Source of the DNA: Hansfordia pulvinata
Lineage: Eukaryota > Ascomycota > Sordariomycetes > Xylariales
Length of the DNA stretch: 64,000 nt
Direction: 5' to 3'
NCBI GenBank assembly: GCA_006538405.1
Contig: BJKQ01000004.1
Location: 1,364,001-1,428,000, forward strand
Shown: piece after piece, positions 1-10,333 of the stretch
Numbering within the stretch: the stretch's first letter is position 1
Layout: every line of letters starts with the position of its first letter
Notes under the pieces: generated by a model
The model's input: only the letters and a program-made list of their open reading frames with translations
Databases searched by the model: none
Told to the model about the DNA's origin: nothing
Translations under genes and position numbers: made by a program

Positions 1-1384
1 CAAGTGCCGAGGCACCGAGACCACGGCAAGGCGGGGTGACTCCTCACATCCAGCAAATATTGGGGGAACCCAGCCCGGGCTTCATTCACTGTTGTAGATA
101 TCACTGCCACAGCTCTCCACTCGAGCCAAAGCCGCCAAAGGAGATGGATTGTTATAGTTGTGTTTCCAAAGCGCTGTATGCGCAAGTGAGAATCGAATGG
201 GTAAGTTACCTACTTGCCCAAGGTACATGTAGAGACACAATGGGTGCGATACCCAAAAACCGTCTCTTAGATACTATCTAACGTGAGACAAGCAAGACAG
301 GAGCAGGCAAGACACCAAGGCGAGCGAGCAACGGGTGCCGGGGCGACGGCAGGTATGTATGCTTACAGACGCTCAAGCATCTCGTTCGTGCGGACAGGGA
401 CCTAAGTAGGTAAGTAGGTACGCATAATCAGTGACTTGGCTTCTCTGAATATGATCGCGAACCGATTCTCAAGCACTGCGTCGCGGGTTGGCAAGCTCCG
501 CGCGTAATTTATGGATCGGCGCGATATGGGCACGGACGAATATCAGCAAGCACACATTTGCAGCCTGGTCGGCACTCGGATGCCTTATTGCTTCATGTAT
601 CAAAGTCAGACTCGCGCCGGGGATCCATACTCGTAGCCGTTCTATCTTGCGGAGTAATAGATAGGTATACATGTAAATTGGCAGGGATAACAACTTAGAA
701 TTGCGATAACCACGATCCCGCCTGTCCCGACCGAGTGAACGCTTGCGACCCGAATTTGCCGAGTGCCGCTCATTTCCGGCGCCCCATCTTCAATCACCAC
801 CACCACCACCACCACCACCGCAACAACAATCATCACAACATCACCACCACTGCCATTCGCTCGCTTCACCACATCCTCGACCGCCGACGCATTCCCTCGT
901 TCCTTGCACCACTCGATCCTCACCCGGCCGACCGACCTGAGCCGCATCATCGTCAACAACGCGCTGCCGCTTGACAGCGTCGCACCTCGGGCCCATTCCA
1001 GCCCAAGCAATATCGCTCTTCTGCATCACAACACCGCATCCCAGCAACCCGGTCCATGCTGCCCCCTGGTGGCGCGCGCCTCACGCCCTTCAATCCTCTC
1101 TGCCCTGCACCGCGTGCCATGATTTGCCGCCTCCATCGCCAAGTCTCGACCCAGCAGCCCGCGCTCTCGCCGGTCCAGCCCACCCAGCGACCGATGGTCC
1201 CATAATAATCATACCTTCGTTATAATCATAAACTTCGCGCCCGACTACATACTGCGGTGCTTAACACGCCAGCCCAGCTCACCCGGCATCCCTCTTCCGC
1301 ACAGGCTCCGGGGCCTGTCTCTCGCTCGCTCCCCCTCCCTCCTCTCCGCCGCCGCCCGCCCGCCCACCACGGCGCAAGTCGCCC
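1..1384. other. Intergenic region upstream of the mannosidase gene
   Basis: I find no gene I can support. Short open frames on both strands overlap each other and are explained by high GC content. A (CAC)n microsatellite lies at 795-819. The last 150 bases are C/T-rich and look like the promoter and 5' leader of the gene starting at 1385. A run of TAGGTA-type motifs sits near 405-421. Confidence 0.6.
795..819. repeat. (CAC)n microsatellite
   Basis: About eight perfect CAC units, followed by imperfect CAA/CAT/CAC triplets to about 850. It lies in intergenic DNA. Confidence 0.9.
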
Positions 1385-3217
1385 ATGCTCGTCGAAAATG
1401 TCGAGTGGCAAGCCTTGCAGAACTACGAGTCGGTCTACACACTCATGGCTGCCATTCTGCGCCGCCGCACCCGCATGGTAGCCGTCCTGGCCGCCATCAC
1501 CATCTTTTATGTTCTGGTCGTCTTCGTACCGAAACGCCCAGAGACCCTTTACGGCTTCGAATTCGTCCACAGCAGCTATGACTGGTCCTCGCTCAGCCTC
1601 CAGTACCCGCCGTCGTCCATCACTCCCCTGCCCGAGGGTGTGCCTCGCCGCATGCCCCGTGTTCAATTCGACTTCCAGATCGACGACTCACTCGACGGCC
1701 AGGCTCGCCAGCGCGTCCTCGACGACCGCCTTGCCCGGATCAGAAATGCCACTCTGAAGAGTTGGACAGCCTACCGCGAGTACGCCTGGCTGTACGACGA
1801 ACTCGAGCCCTTGTCCGCCGGCAGCAAGGATGCCTACGGCGGCTGGGCGGCCGAGATCTTCGACACACTCGACACACTATGGATCATGGGCCTCAAGGAC
1901 GAGTTCTACGACGGACTTGCTGCTGCCATGAAGGTCGACTGGGGCAAAACCGAGGGGAGTCAGTTCAATGTCTTCGAGACCACCATTCGCCATCTTGGCG
2001 GGCTGCTGGCTGCCTACGACCTCAGCAAGGAAGCCGTGCTGGTAGAGAAGGCGGTCGAACTGGGCGACATGCTGTATATGGCCTTTGACACACCCAACCG
2101 CATGCCGGTGTTCATGATGGACTTTTCCGATGCCAAGAGTGGGAACCAGAAATCAGGCTTTCGCGTACCCTCGTCTGCCGTCACCTCGGCCGGCCTCGAG
2201 TTTACCCGTCTGGCTCAGCTGACGGGCAACGCCAAGTACTACGACGCCATCGACCGTGTCGCTCAGGTCCTCGACGCCTGGCAAACCAACACCAGCCTTC
2301 CTGGCATGTGGCCCACCCATTTCAACATGCACGACCTCGACCTGGCTGCCGACACGTCGTACACCCTCGGGGCCTTGGCCGATTCGCTGTACGAGTACCT
2401 GCCCAAGGTGCACCTCATTACAGGAGGATTGGTGCCCATGTACGAGAAGATGTATCGTGACTCGATGGACGTTGTGGTCAAGAAGCTGCTTTTCCGCCCC
2501 ATGGTTCCTGGTACCCCCGATATTGTGTTTCCCGGCTCTGCGTACGCAAGCCGCGCGGACGCTGTCGACCTCACCCCGGAAATGCAGCACCTGACTTGCT
2601 TTGCGGGCGGGATGTTTGGGCTTGGGGGACGCATCTTTGGCATTCCCGAGCACGTCGAGTACGGTGAGCGCATCGCGCGAGCATGCGCCTGGGCTTACTC
2701 GGCCATGCCTACAGGCATCATGCCTGAAAGCGCCACGCTGTTGCCGTGCGACTCTCTCGACGCCTGCACATTCAGCGAAGACCAGTGGTCCAACCTCGGC
2801 GACCTGTCGCTGCCCAAGGGTTTCCAGTCTATGAGTGACAAGCGCTACATCCTGAGGCCAGAAGCCATCGAGAGCATCTTCATCATGTACCGGATCACGG
2901 GTAATCAGGAGTACCAGGAGATGGCGTGGGACATGTACGAGTCCATTGTGAAGGCAACCGAGACGAAATACGCATTCGCCTCGATCAACGATGTGACTGC
3001 GTCCGGGGTGCCGGAACAAGACGACTCAATGGAGGTGAGTTGGTTTGGTTATTTGCCACCATGCAATCCCTCCGTCTTTGCTAACGAGAAACAGACGTTT
3101 TGGACCGGCGAGACTCTCAAATACTTTTACCTCATATTCTCCCCGCCCGACCTCATCAGCCTCGATGAATACGTCATCAACACTGAAGCCCATCCGCTAC
3201 TGCGGCCGAAGCCATGA
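1385..3217 (+). CDS. Class I alpha-1,2-mannosidase (GH47), type II membrane protein
   Basis: The enzyme trims alpha-1,2-linked mannose from N-glycans in the ER or Golgi. The model is join(1385..3034,3095..3217), 590 residues. A hydrophobic anchor lies at about residues 31-49 after a basic RRRTR, giving a type II topology. GH47 landmarks visible in order are FETTIRHLGGLL (about 197, around the catalytic acid), LTCFAGGMFGLGGRI, RPEAIES (about 491, catalytic base region), METFWTGETLKYFYL across the splice junction, and NTEAHP near the C-terminus, where Thr binds calcium in the family. The intron is 60 nt (GTGAGT, CTAAC, ACAG), is a multiple of three and contains no stop, so an unspliced reading also stays open; splicing restores the conserved METFW block. 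The start at 1385 is the first in-frame ATG; a second ATG at 1445 would also keep the anchor. Yeast Mns1-like ER enzymes and Golgi-type paralogues share this architecture, so the compartment is uncertain. Confidence 0.93.
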   Translation: MLVENVEWQALQNYESVYTLMAAILRRRTRMVAVLAAITIFYVLVVFVPKRPETLYGFEFVHSSYDWSSLSLQYPPSSITPLPEGVPRRMPRVQFDFQIDDSLDGQARQRVLDDRLARIRNATLKSWTAYREYAWLYDELEPLSAGSKDAYGGWAAEIFDTLDTLWIMGLKDEFYDGLAAAMKVDWGKTEGSQFNVFETTIRHLGGLLAAYDLSKEAVLVEKAVELGDMLYMAFDTPNRMPVFMMDFSDAKSGNQKSGFRVPSSAVTSAGLEFTRLAQLTGNAKYYDAIDRVAQVLDAWQTNTSLPGMWPTHFNMHDLDLAADTSYTLGALADSLYEYLPKVHLITGGLVPMYEKMYRDSMDVVVKKLLFRPMVPGTPDIVFPGSAYASRADAVDLTPEMQHLTCFAGGMFGLGGRIFGIPEHVEYGERIARACAWAYSAMPTGIMPESATLLPCDSLDACTFSEDQWSNLGDLSLPKGFQSMSDKRYILRPEAIESIFIMYRITGNQEYQEMAWDMYESIVKATETKYAFASINDVTASGVPEQDDSMEVSWFGYLPPCNPSVFANEKQTFWTGETLKYFYLIFSPPDLISLDEYVINTEAHPLLRPKP

Positions 3218-4700
3218 TCACGCCATGTGGGCGGCATACGGCAGCTTGACGTGCCTGCTGCTGCGTCTTCTCGTCGCCCAACCGCATATTCGCCGGCTCG
3301 TCCAACCCGACGTCCCACGCTGTATCGCGCAGGATCCATCAGCACTCGAACCGGCATCTGCGGCTTCTTCACTAGCACTTCGTTTTCAATCACCCACGCA
3401 CGCGTATTTGAATAATCTATCTTGGATACCCCTGACCTGCCCCCCTTGTAAGGCGGGGGCTGGCTTGCTTTTATAGCCCCAGTGGCCGTCTTTTATTTCT
3501 TCTTTATACTCGAGCATTGCAGCGTTGCGGAAGGGAAAAGGAAACACCTACATAATACCGAGAACGGGGCTGCACATAGATAAGGGCCCAACGGTTACAT
3601 ACATGGGTTAGAAGGTCATATAAATGAGTACTGCATTTCTCCCGAACTCTTGAATGAATAGCTCCAGGTACGCCGCGGCGGCGGCGACGGCGGCGACGAC
3701 GAGACATTTTCCCCAGCGCTCATCAGCGGGGGACCTGGACACGACTGTGCCAGCTGGCCGTGATCCTCTCGTCTGCCGCCTCCGACTGACCTTCAACTCC
3801 ACTCACAGTGGCAGGTACTCACCCTGGCGGATGGCGTCAAGGCCCAGCATCGACACAGCAAGCTCCTTCCCTCCACCTCCTGCCCCTCCTTCTTTAGTAC
3901 TTCCCTATAGACGCTTCGCCCGAGGGAGTATTCATCCGTTTTCCCGCCATGGAGGGTGCATTATCGGGCCTGGGAAACCGACATCCACCATCACGTTCGA
4001 GTTCCGCAGGCGACGCCTCCTCATCGGAAAAACTGTCGCCCTCACAATGGCTAACTGGCAGGAGTTTCTTCTCGACGGGGGTCTATCCGGATAAGTTCTT
4101 TGCGGGCGATCGGCAAGTGGCGCTTCGCCCGCCCAGGTGTCGAAAGTTCTGCGGCTGATCGTGAAGTCAACAGGGGTCTGTTGGCATACGGGAAGTTCTC
4201 CGCGAGTGCCAAGCAAGTGGCGAGGTGCTTGGTCAAGCATCACCTATCCGCAGCTCCTTGTACTCGTTAAGTCAACAGGGGTTTCCCTCAGCCCTGCTGC
4301 CGCATATGTCGCATCTACCAGATACGCCCAGGGCGTGGTTGGGATATTACGGCTTCGGGCTTGAAGAACAGAGCGCAAGGTGGCGGACGGATGAGGAGGA
4401 AAATAGCTCGATCACGATCCCGCTCGTTCTTGCGTCCCTTTTATCGCTTTGGCTCTGGGTATAAAGATGGTGGACGGATCTTCCTGATGACAATTGATAG
4501 TAAGAAGGCAGACTCTCCAGAGCAACCAATTTGACACACGCACACACATACGCACATACCACTAGACTCTTCACGCCTTCTCACTCTCTGCCACCTTCCC
4601 CCTTCACTACCTTGACTTGTGTGTTTCAGAGCAAGAACACTCGACAAGCCCGTCCCACACCGAAGAAAAAAGAGACAAGAGAAAAACATCACCGGTTAAG
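3218..4700. other. Intergenic region between mannosidase and small secreted protein
   Basis: No gene is supported. It contains the mannosidase 3' flank and, from about 4450, a CT/CA-rich stretch typical of a fungal core promoter and leader for the gene at 4701. A 14-base direct repeat, AAGTCAACAGGGGT, occurs at 4164-4177 and 4269-4282. Confidence 0.6.
4164..4282 (+). repeat. 14-bp direct repeat in promoter region
   Basis: AAGTCAACAGGGGT occurs at 4164-4177 and again at 4269-4282, 105 bp apart in the same orientation, about 420-540 bp upstream of the secreted-protein start at 4701. The flanks also share partial similarity. Its function is unknown. Confidence 0.7.
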
Positions 4701-4964
4701 ATGCTCCCCAACGTCTTTCTCAACCTCCTCGCGGCCATGGCCTTCGCCGGCGCCATCGCTCAGCCCACCGCCCGTGCCGGCGCCGGCGCCGGCCTGCTAG
4801 CGCGCGACGACTCGGAAGACTTTAACAACAAAGTGTCCAAGCTCACGGAGCAGCACCCGAGCTGGTCGGTTGGAAAGGCCATGTACGAGGCCGCGAAGGA
4901 TGGCTACCACCTGAACGACTCGTCCGCCAGGGAGATCATGAAGAAATACGCCAGCAGTGCGTAA
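4701..4964 (+). CDS. Small secreted protein, 87 aa, no cysteines
   Basis: This is a single exon of 87 residues. A signal peptide is clear: hydrophobic FLNLLAAMAFAGAIA with a likely cleavage after AIA or AQP around residue 20. An Ala/Gly-rich spacer with a dibasic-like LLARDD site follows, which could be a propeptide junction. The mature part, about 50 residues, is charged and contains WSVGKAMYEAAKDGYHL. There are no cysteines, so it is not a disulfide-type effector. The ATG at 4701 is chosen because an in-frame ATG upstream (4617) would put 28 polar residues before the signal peptide and falls in leader-like CT/A-rich DNA. The family is not recognised. It could be a secreted structural, signalling or effector-like protein. 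Confidence 0.7.
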   Translation: MLPNVFLNLLAAMAFAGAIAQPTARAGAGAGLLARDDSEDFNNKVSKLTEQHPSWSVGKAMYEAAKDGYHLNDSSAREIMKKYASSA

Positions 4965-5294
4965 AAGAGGGCTTAAAGCTACTGTCGGCAGCATGGGTCG
5001 GGCCACGCGTGAGCGAGCTTGCTTTGGGGCGCGGGGCCCTGCTCTCTTCCGTTGCTGGTGATGGTCATGACTGCATAGCATAGACTCGTACCAGAATAGA
5101 GACCTCCTACGATAGACATATACGCAAACAATTGCATCCTATTCCTACCATGAACGACGTACATGTCGGGTGTTAACTGAATCAGCCCTGAATCTTGCTA
5201 TATTGTTCAAGGTGGTTGTCGAAACCCGGCGTCGACCTTGCAAGGTCCAAGTGCCATGTGCGTATCCCCTAAAACCTGGTATCAGCCGGCCCCT

Positions 5295-5461
5295 TATCCC
5301 CTTGAACGCCCCAAATCAGCACTTTTGCCAAGACTTAAATCCACCCAATCGTCCAGTTTAAACAACTGGAGGGCCTACTTATTTCAGTAAGCTCATTTAC
5401 TCTTCATGGAAACGATTCGAGGTCTTGGCAAAAGTGCTGATTTGGGGCGTTCAAGGGGATA
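5295..5461. repeat. Perfect 40-bp inverted repeat with 87-nt loop
   Basis: Bases 5295-5334 are exactly reverse-complementary to 5422-5461, with 87 nt between. A smaller hairpin, CCAGTT with AACTGG, lies in the loop. No target-site duplication is obvious next to the arms and no transposase frame lies inside. It may be a foldback or MITE-like remnant or a transcribed hairpin. Confidence 0.9.
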
Positions 5462-5527
5462 GGACGAGCCAGTGGCTGTCCCGTCGTGTTGTTGTTTATC
5501 AGTGGCGACCAAGGATGTGTGCATTGT

Positions 5528-5546
5528 GGGGGGGGGGGGGGGGGGG
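5528..5546 (+). repeat. Poly-G tract (19 G)
   Basis: An uninterrupted run of 19 G in intergenic DNA. The length is likely to be unreliable in sequencing. Confidence 0.9.
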
Positions 5547-6524
5547 CTGTCAGAACCTTGTCACTTTGTCCCCCACAGGCACAGGAGGCGAAGAGGGGGA
5601 TGGTATCTCATGTGACCAGTTCTGGTAGATCGGTGCAGATGGACGCGGCATATCATTGAATGTCAGCTCAGTGCGCCGACCGCGTCTCTACATCAGGTAT
5701 ATGTAGGTACCCAGGGACCACTTAGGTCGGTACTTACCTGAGGTACCTACTGGACCCGACCTGCATTATTATCTGCCTCTATCCATCTACATCTCCTTAC
5801 CTACCGGCACTGGGTGTTGGGATCTTGAACTTTACTGACACCTCACGTCACACTCGTTTCCATCCCCTACCGAGCTCGAGCTGAACCGAGACCGCTGATT
5901 GACGATGGTTGACGATGATGGTGATGATGCCATTGTTTGTCTATCCGCCTTCAATGGGCCCATCCTTGACGTCCCTCCTGCTGCGGCGATCTGCAGCAAG
6001 CTCCAATCACGCGACCGACGAAGGGCCGGCCTAAAGAGGTAGGTAGGTACTCGTCCTCGTTACTTGCCTTGCCTTATACATGCCCCGAACGAGCCCGGAC
6101 TGGCCAAAAAGCCCCCCGCCCTTCGAGCTACATCTCCGACGCAACGTGGGATCCAACTGTGACGAGGGGTTCGACCGAGTTGGGCGCGCGGGGAGAGACG
6201 GAGCATATTGCTCGCAGGGGGAGTCCATCTCCCTAGAAACCTCGACTGGACGAGCGGAGAAGCTTCAGTGCTTGCTGCACACAGATCCCAACCAAATCAA
6301 CGTCATGCTGCGGTTTTGTTCCTCGATCAGGTAGCACTTCGCGAAACAACCTGTCCAAGAATGGCCACCGACTCGACGACCCCTCCCTCCTGTCCGTCTC
6401 AGCCGTCAACCCCCCAGCCTGCTGGAGCCTCTCACCCCCGTCTACCCCCCCTACGGTGACGGCAAGACATAAGAGTATCGCGCGCGCGCGCACCGGCACG
6501 AGAAAAGGTCGAAACCCGGAGACC

Positions 6525-8380
6525 ATGTCCGGCCCAACCACCAACAACCCCCACGAGGGGAGGCTGGCAGATATGGCCGCCGACGTCGAGAAGACCGGCG
6601 GCGCGCCGACCACCATGGCCCCTGCCGACGACGCCGCCGAGAGCATCCCCCCAAGGGCGGCACCGACCAGCTGCACCGCAAGATCGGGAACCGGCAGATC
6701 AACATGATGGCCATCGGCGGCGCCATCGGCACGGCGCTGTTCGTCTCCATCGGCTCCGGCCTGAGCTCGGGCGGCCCCGCCAGCCTGCTGGTCGCCTACA
6801 CGCTCTACTCGGGCTTCATGGGCCTCATCACCAATTGCGCCGCCGAGATGGTCGTCTACATGCCCGTCTCCAGCTCCTTCCTGCGCATGTCCGGCAAGTG
6901 GGTCGACGAGGCCTTCGGCTTCATGGCCGGCTGGAACTTCTTCCTCTACCAGGCCTGCCTCATCCCGTACGAGATTTCGGCCATCAACCTGGTCCTCGGC
7001 TTCTGGCGCGACGACATCCCGCCCTGGGCTGTCTGCTTGGCCTGCGTCGTAATCTATGCGTGAGTGCCCGGTCATCCCCAAATCCCTTCGGGGTGTTCAC
7101 CCTTTCCCCTTTCCCCCTTAATCAGTTAGGTTTCTCCTCATCCCCCAAGAGTTGGCTGAGCTGACCCGAAGATTGCCATGTCTGCCTGATCCACACAGTT
7201 TCCTCAACATTGTCGCCGTCGATTGGTTCAGCGAGGCCGAGTTCTGGCTGTCCACCGGAAAGCTCCTGCTCATCCTCATGCTGTTCGCCTTCACGCTGGT
7301 GACCATGCTCGGCGGCAACCCGCAGCACGACACGTACGGGTTCCGCTACTGGTACGAGCCCGGTTCCTTCAACACCTACCTCGCCGATGGCGCCCTCGGG
7401 CGCTTCGAGGGCTTCCTGGGCTCGTTCTTCTCCGGCGCCTTCACCATCGTTGGGCCCGAGTACCTGTGCATGGCGGCGGGCGAGACACAGAGGCCCCGCG
7501 TCTACGTCAAAAAGGCCTTTAAGCACATGTACTGGCGATTCGGCATCTTCTTCATCGTCGGCGCCCTGTGCGTGGGCATCGTGCTGCCGTACGATGACCC
7601 CCGCCTCGAGAACAGCGGGTCCGGGACCGCCGACGGCTCGCCGTACGTCATTGCGATGCAGAACCTCGGCATCCGGACCTTCCCGGACGTCGTTAACGCA
7701 CTGATGGTGACGGCCATCTTCAGCGCGGGCAACGCGTACACGTACTGCGCGACCCGGTCGCTGCACGGCTTAGCCCTCGACGGGCATGCGCCTAAGCTCT
7801 TTGCCAGGTGCACTAAGAGGGGGATCCCGTACTTTGCCTTTGCGGCCACGATGATGTTCCCGTTCCTATCGTTCCTGCAGGTCTCGAGCGACACGGCCGT
7901 CGTGGTGACCTGGCTCGCGAACCTGACCGAGGCGTCGCAGCTGATCGACTACATCGTCATCGGGTCACGTACATCCACTTCTACCGCGCGCTCGAGGCGC
8001 AGGGTGTCGACCGCGCCACGCTGCCGTACCGCGGGTGGTGGCAGCCGTGGTCGACGTACGTCGCCACGGCCGTCATGGTGGCGACGGTGGTCTGCTACGG
8101 GTACACCGTCTTCCTGCCGGGAGCCTGGGACATTGGCAGTTTCTTCTCCTTCTACACCATGATCTTTGTGGCATTCGTCAACTACGGCGCCTGGAAGCTG
8201 GTCAAGCGGACCAAAATGGTGCCTGCGGCCGAGGCGGATCTGGTGTGGGACAAGCCTCAGATCGACGCATACGAGGACAGTCTTGCAGGAAGACCGACGC
8301 GCTTCGTGGACGAGATCATGTGGATGGCAAGGCTGAGGAAGCGGGAAGACCACAGCGTCGCCGGCGGGGGCGCTTTCTGA
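6525..8380 (+). CDS. Amino-acid permease (APC superfamily, YAT type), frame broken twice
   Basis: This is a polytopic plasma-membrane transporter of the fungal amino-acid permease family. After a hydrophilic N-terminus, the family signature LHRKIGNRQINMMAIGGAIG begins transmembrane segment 1. VDEAFGFMAGWNFFLYQA, SGAFTIVGPEYLCMAAGE and FSAGNAYTYCATRSLHGLA follow; the VDEAFGF block resembles yeast Agp2-like carriers. The intron is 7060-7198 (GTGAGT, CTGAC, ACAG). Two single-base losses interrupt the frame. One is in the C run 6647-6652, where the N-terminal frame must shift to reach LHRKIG. The other is in the G run 7962-7964, after LIDYIVIG, where TYIHFYRALEAQG continues in another frame. Adding one base at each gives 572 residues. 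The start at 6525 follows a purine at -3 and an absence of upstream similarity. The substrate cannot be assigned. It may be a sequencing artefact or a real pseudogene. Confidence 0.85.
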
Positions 8381-9299
8381 GCGGGGCAGGTCATGGGATT
8401 TGGGCCGGTGGTAGACGCACGTTGCAGTACCATCTAGAGGTGAATGAATGAGAAATTTCCAGTTAGACGACGTCTTGGAATTCGAGCAAAAGAGAGAGAG
8501 ACGACGAATGGTGAGTCTAGCGATTGATGGCAAGCATTGGTAGAGGCCGTCGGAGTCCGGTTGATATTGACCAGAAGCGAGGTGGATGATGGTGAAGCTG
8601 AAGGGTCCAGTCCTCGGGCGACGAGGTGCGAGATGCTACTCGTACGTGGCGGGGGATCCTGAGACTTGGATCGCTCCACCATTGAACGGTGCATTCATGT
8701 CAGATGTGGGACATCCCAGAAACATAGTAGACGCGGCCGACGACCCCGAAATCCCCATCATTGCAATCTGGTGCGCTTGATGCAAACCCCGAGGTACCGT
8801 ACCCAGTGTAGGTGCAGGTGGGATGCGCCCCTGCGTCCTAGTACCAGTACCCGGACCTGAAGTGCCTGCGCTAGGTGGCGTGGCCAGCCCTGTCCAGTGA
8901 CCCGCCTATCGAACGTACTTGGAACCTGAGTTGGAAGTCCGATCTCGCAGCTGGCAGCTGGCAAGCCCGCCGAAAAGTTGCCTGTGACCCCTGGTGCGTC
9001 GACGCTGGCCGCCCCGACCGCCTGGCCCCAGCAAATCCCAAACTTTCCACCCTCCCGTCCCTGTCCCGGCTGTTCACTCCGATCTCCCACCTCAATTTCG
9101 GAGCAGGCCCCCCATTGCCATCCCGTGTGACTCAGACGGGACTGCTGCACTGCGGGAACCCTCCGCTGCCCTCAATCGCAGACTTCCACTGCTCAATTGG
9201 TTGGCCGCGCCCGCTGCTCGCCAACGACCCCGTCTCTCTGCCCCCGGGCATCCCGTTTCAAGGCCCAGTCGTACAGCCGCCCGCGACGACAACATCACC
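8381..9299. other. Intergenic region and leader of the acetolactate synthase subunit gene
   Basis: No gene is supported. It contains the permease 3' flank and the promoter and leader of the gene starting at 9300, including a perfect TGACTCA box at 9128-9134 and a C/T-rich stretch from about 9040 to 9290. Confidence 0.6.
9128..9134. promoter_or_regulatory. TGACTCA box (Gcn4/CPC-1/CpcA consensus)
   Basis: A perfect seven-base match to the bZIP cross-pathway-control consensus lies 166 bp upstream of the acetolactate synthase regulatory-subunit start. The position and the gene's role fit amino-acid starvation control; binding is inferred. Confidence 0.6.
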
Positions 9300-10333
9300 A
9301 TGGCCGCCCGCTCCGTCTTCCGCGCCTCCTCGGGCGCTCCGTGGAGAGCCGCCACTCAGCAGCCCCTGCGCTGGAGCTCAACGCACAGCAGCTCTACCGC
9401 CGCCCTGGCCTACAAGTCCATCCGCCGCCGCCAGGCCCCTCTGCCCACCAGCGATGCGCCCCCTGCGTGGTCCGCCCAGGCCGCCGTCTCCAACATTCTC
9501 TACGAAACCCCGACGCCCTCCATGGCCCCTCCCAAGCGCCACGTCCTCAACTGCCTCGTCCAGAACGAGCCCGGTGTCCTGTCCCGCGTCTCCGGCATTC
9601 TCGCCGCCCGCGGCTTCAACATCGACTCCCTCGTCGTCTGCAACACCGAGGTTGACGACCTGTCCCGCATGACGATTGTCCTGACCGGTCAGGACGGTGT
9701 CGTGGAGCAGGCCCGCCGCCAGCTCGAGGACCTTGTCCCCGTCTGGGCCGTCCTCGACTACACCAACGCCGCGCTTGTCCAGCGCGAGCTGCTCCTTGCC
9801 AAGATCAACATCCTCGGCCCCGAGTACTTTGAGGAGCTACTGGCCCACCACCGCGAGATGACTTCCCCCGACGAGCCCGCCGCGCTCGACCAGGTCGGCG
9901 AGGAGCACCAGCAGCAGCATCAGCAGCGCACCCTCGACATGTCCTCCACCGATTTCCACCCCAGCAAGCTCGTTGCCAGCCAGGCCCTCCGCCACAAGCA
10001 CGAGCACCTGAGGAACATCACCTACTTCGCCCACCAGTTCGGCGGCAAGGTCTTGGACGTTAGCACTAACAGCTGCATCGTCGAAGTGTAAGTTCAAACT
10101 CCCATGGCCTTCGTAGCGAGCGCGAAATTGACAAGCCCTTCTCTCTTTGCAGGTCCGCGAAGCCCAACAGGATCGACTCTTTCATGAAGCTCATTGGCCC
10201 CTTTGGCGTCCTCGAGTCGACCCGCACCGGTCTGATGGCCCTCCCCCGCTCCCCGCTGTACGGCCCTGACGAGGAGGCCATCATCAAAGAGGCGGACGAG
10301 GTGGTTGACGCCAGCCAGCTGCCCCCGGGCTAA
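9300..10333 (+). CDS. ilv6: Acetolactate synthase regulatory (small) subunit, mitochondrial
   Basis: This is the regulatory subunit of acetohydroxyacid synthase, the first common enzyme of valine, leucine and isoleucine synthesis. It activates the catalytic subunit and confers feedback inhibition. The model is join(9300..10087,10153..10333), 322 residues. The N-terminus is rich in Arg, Ser and Ala without acids, as in a mitochondrial transit peptide. An ACT domain starts at RHVLNCLVQNEPGVLSRVSG, with RGFNIDSLVV and SRMTIVLTG following. The C-terminal ALS-small domain includes HEHLRNITYFAHQFGGKVLDV and RIDSFMKLIGPFGVLESTRTG. A Gln/His-rich insert (EEHQQQHQQ) sits between the halves, as in other fungal homologues. 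The 65-nt intron has GTAAGT and TGCAG. The start at 9300 has the context ACCATGG. It converges with the ornithine carbamoyltransferase gene, with 776 bp between stops. Confidence 0.96.

Larger units (their letters stand above)
4965..6524. other. Intergenic region with long inverted repeat and poly-G tract
   Basis: No gene is supported. It holds a perfect 40-bp inverted repeat (5295-5461), a 19-G run (5528-5546) and a cluster of TAGGTAC/GTACCTA motifs (about 5695-5770 and 6038-6052). The last 300 bases probably include the permease promoter and leader. Confidence 0.65.

Noticed and set aside
2153..3019. A 288-codon frame antisense to the mannosidase
   Set aside because: It is a shadow of the strongly supported GH47 coding frame.
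6160..6200. A possible tRNA T-loop (GGTTCGACC)
   Set aside because: No acceptor or anticodon stem could be built around it. No other convincing tRNA was found in the window.
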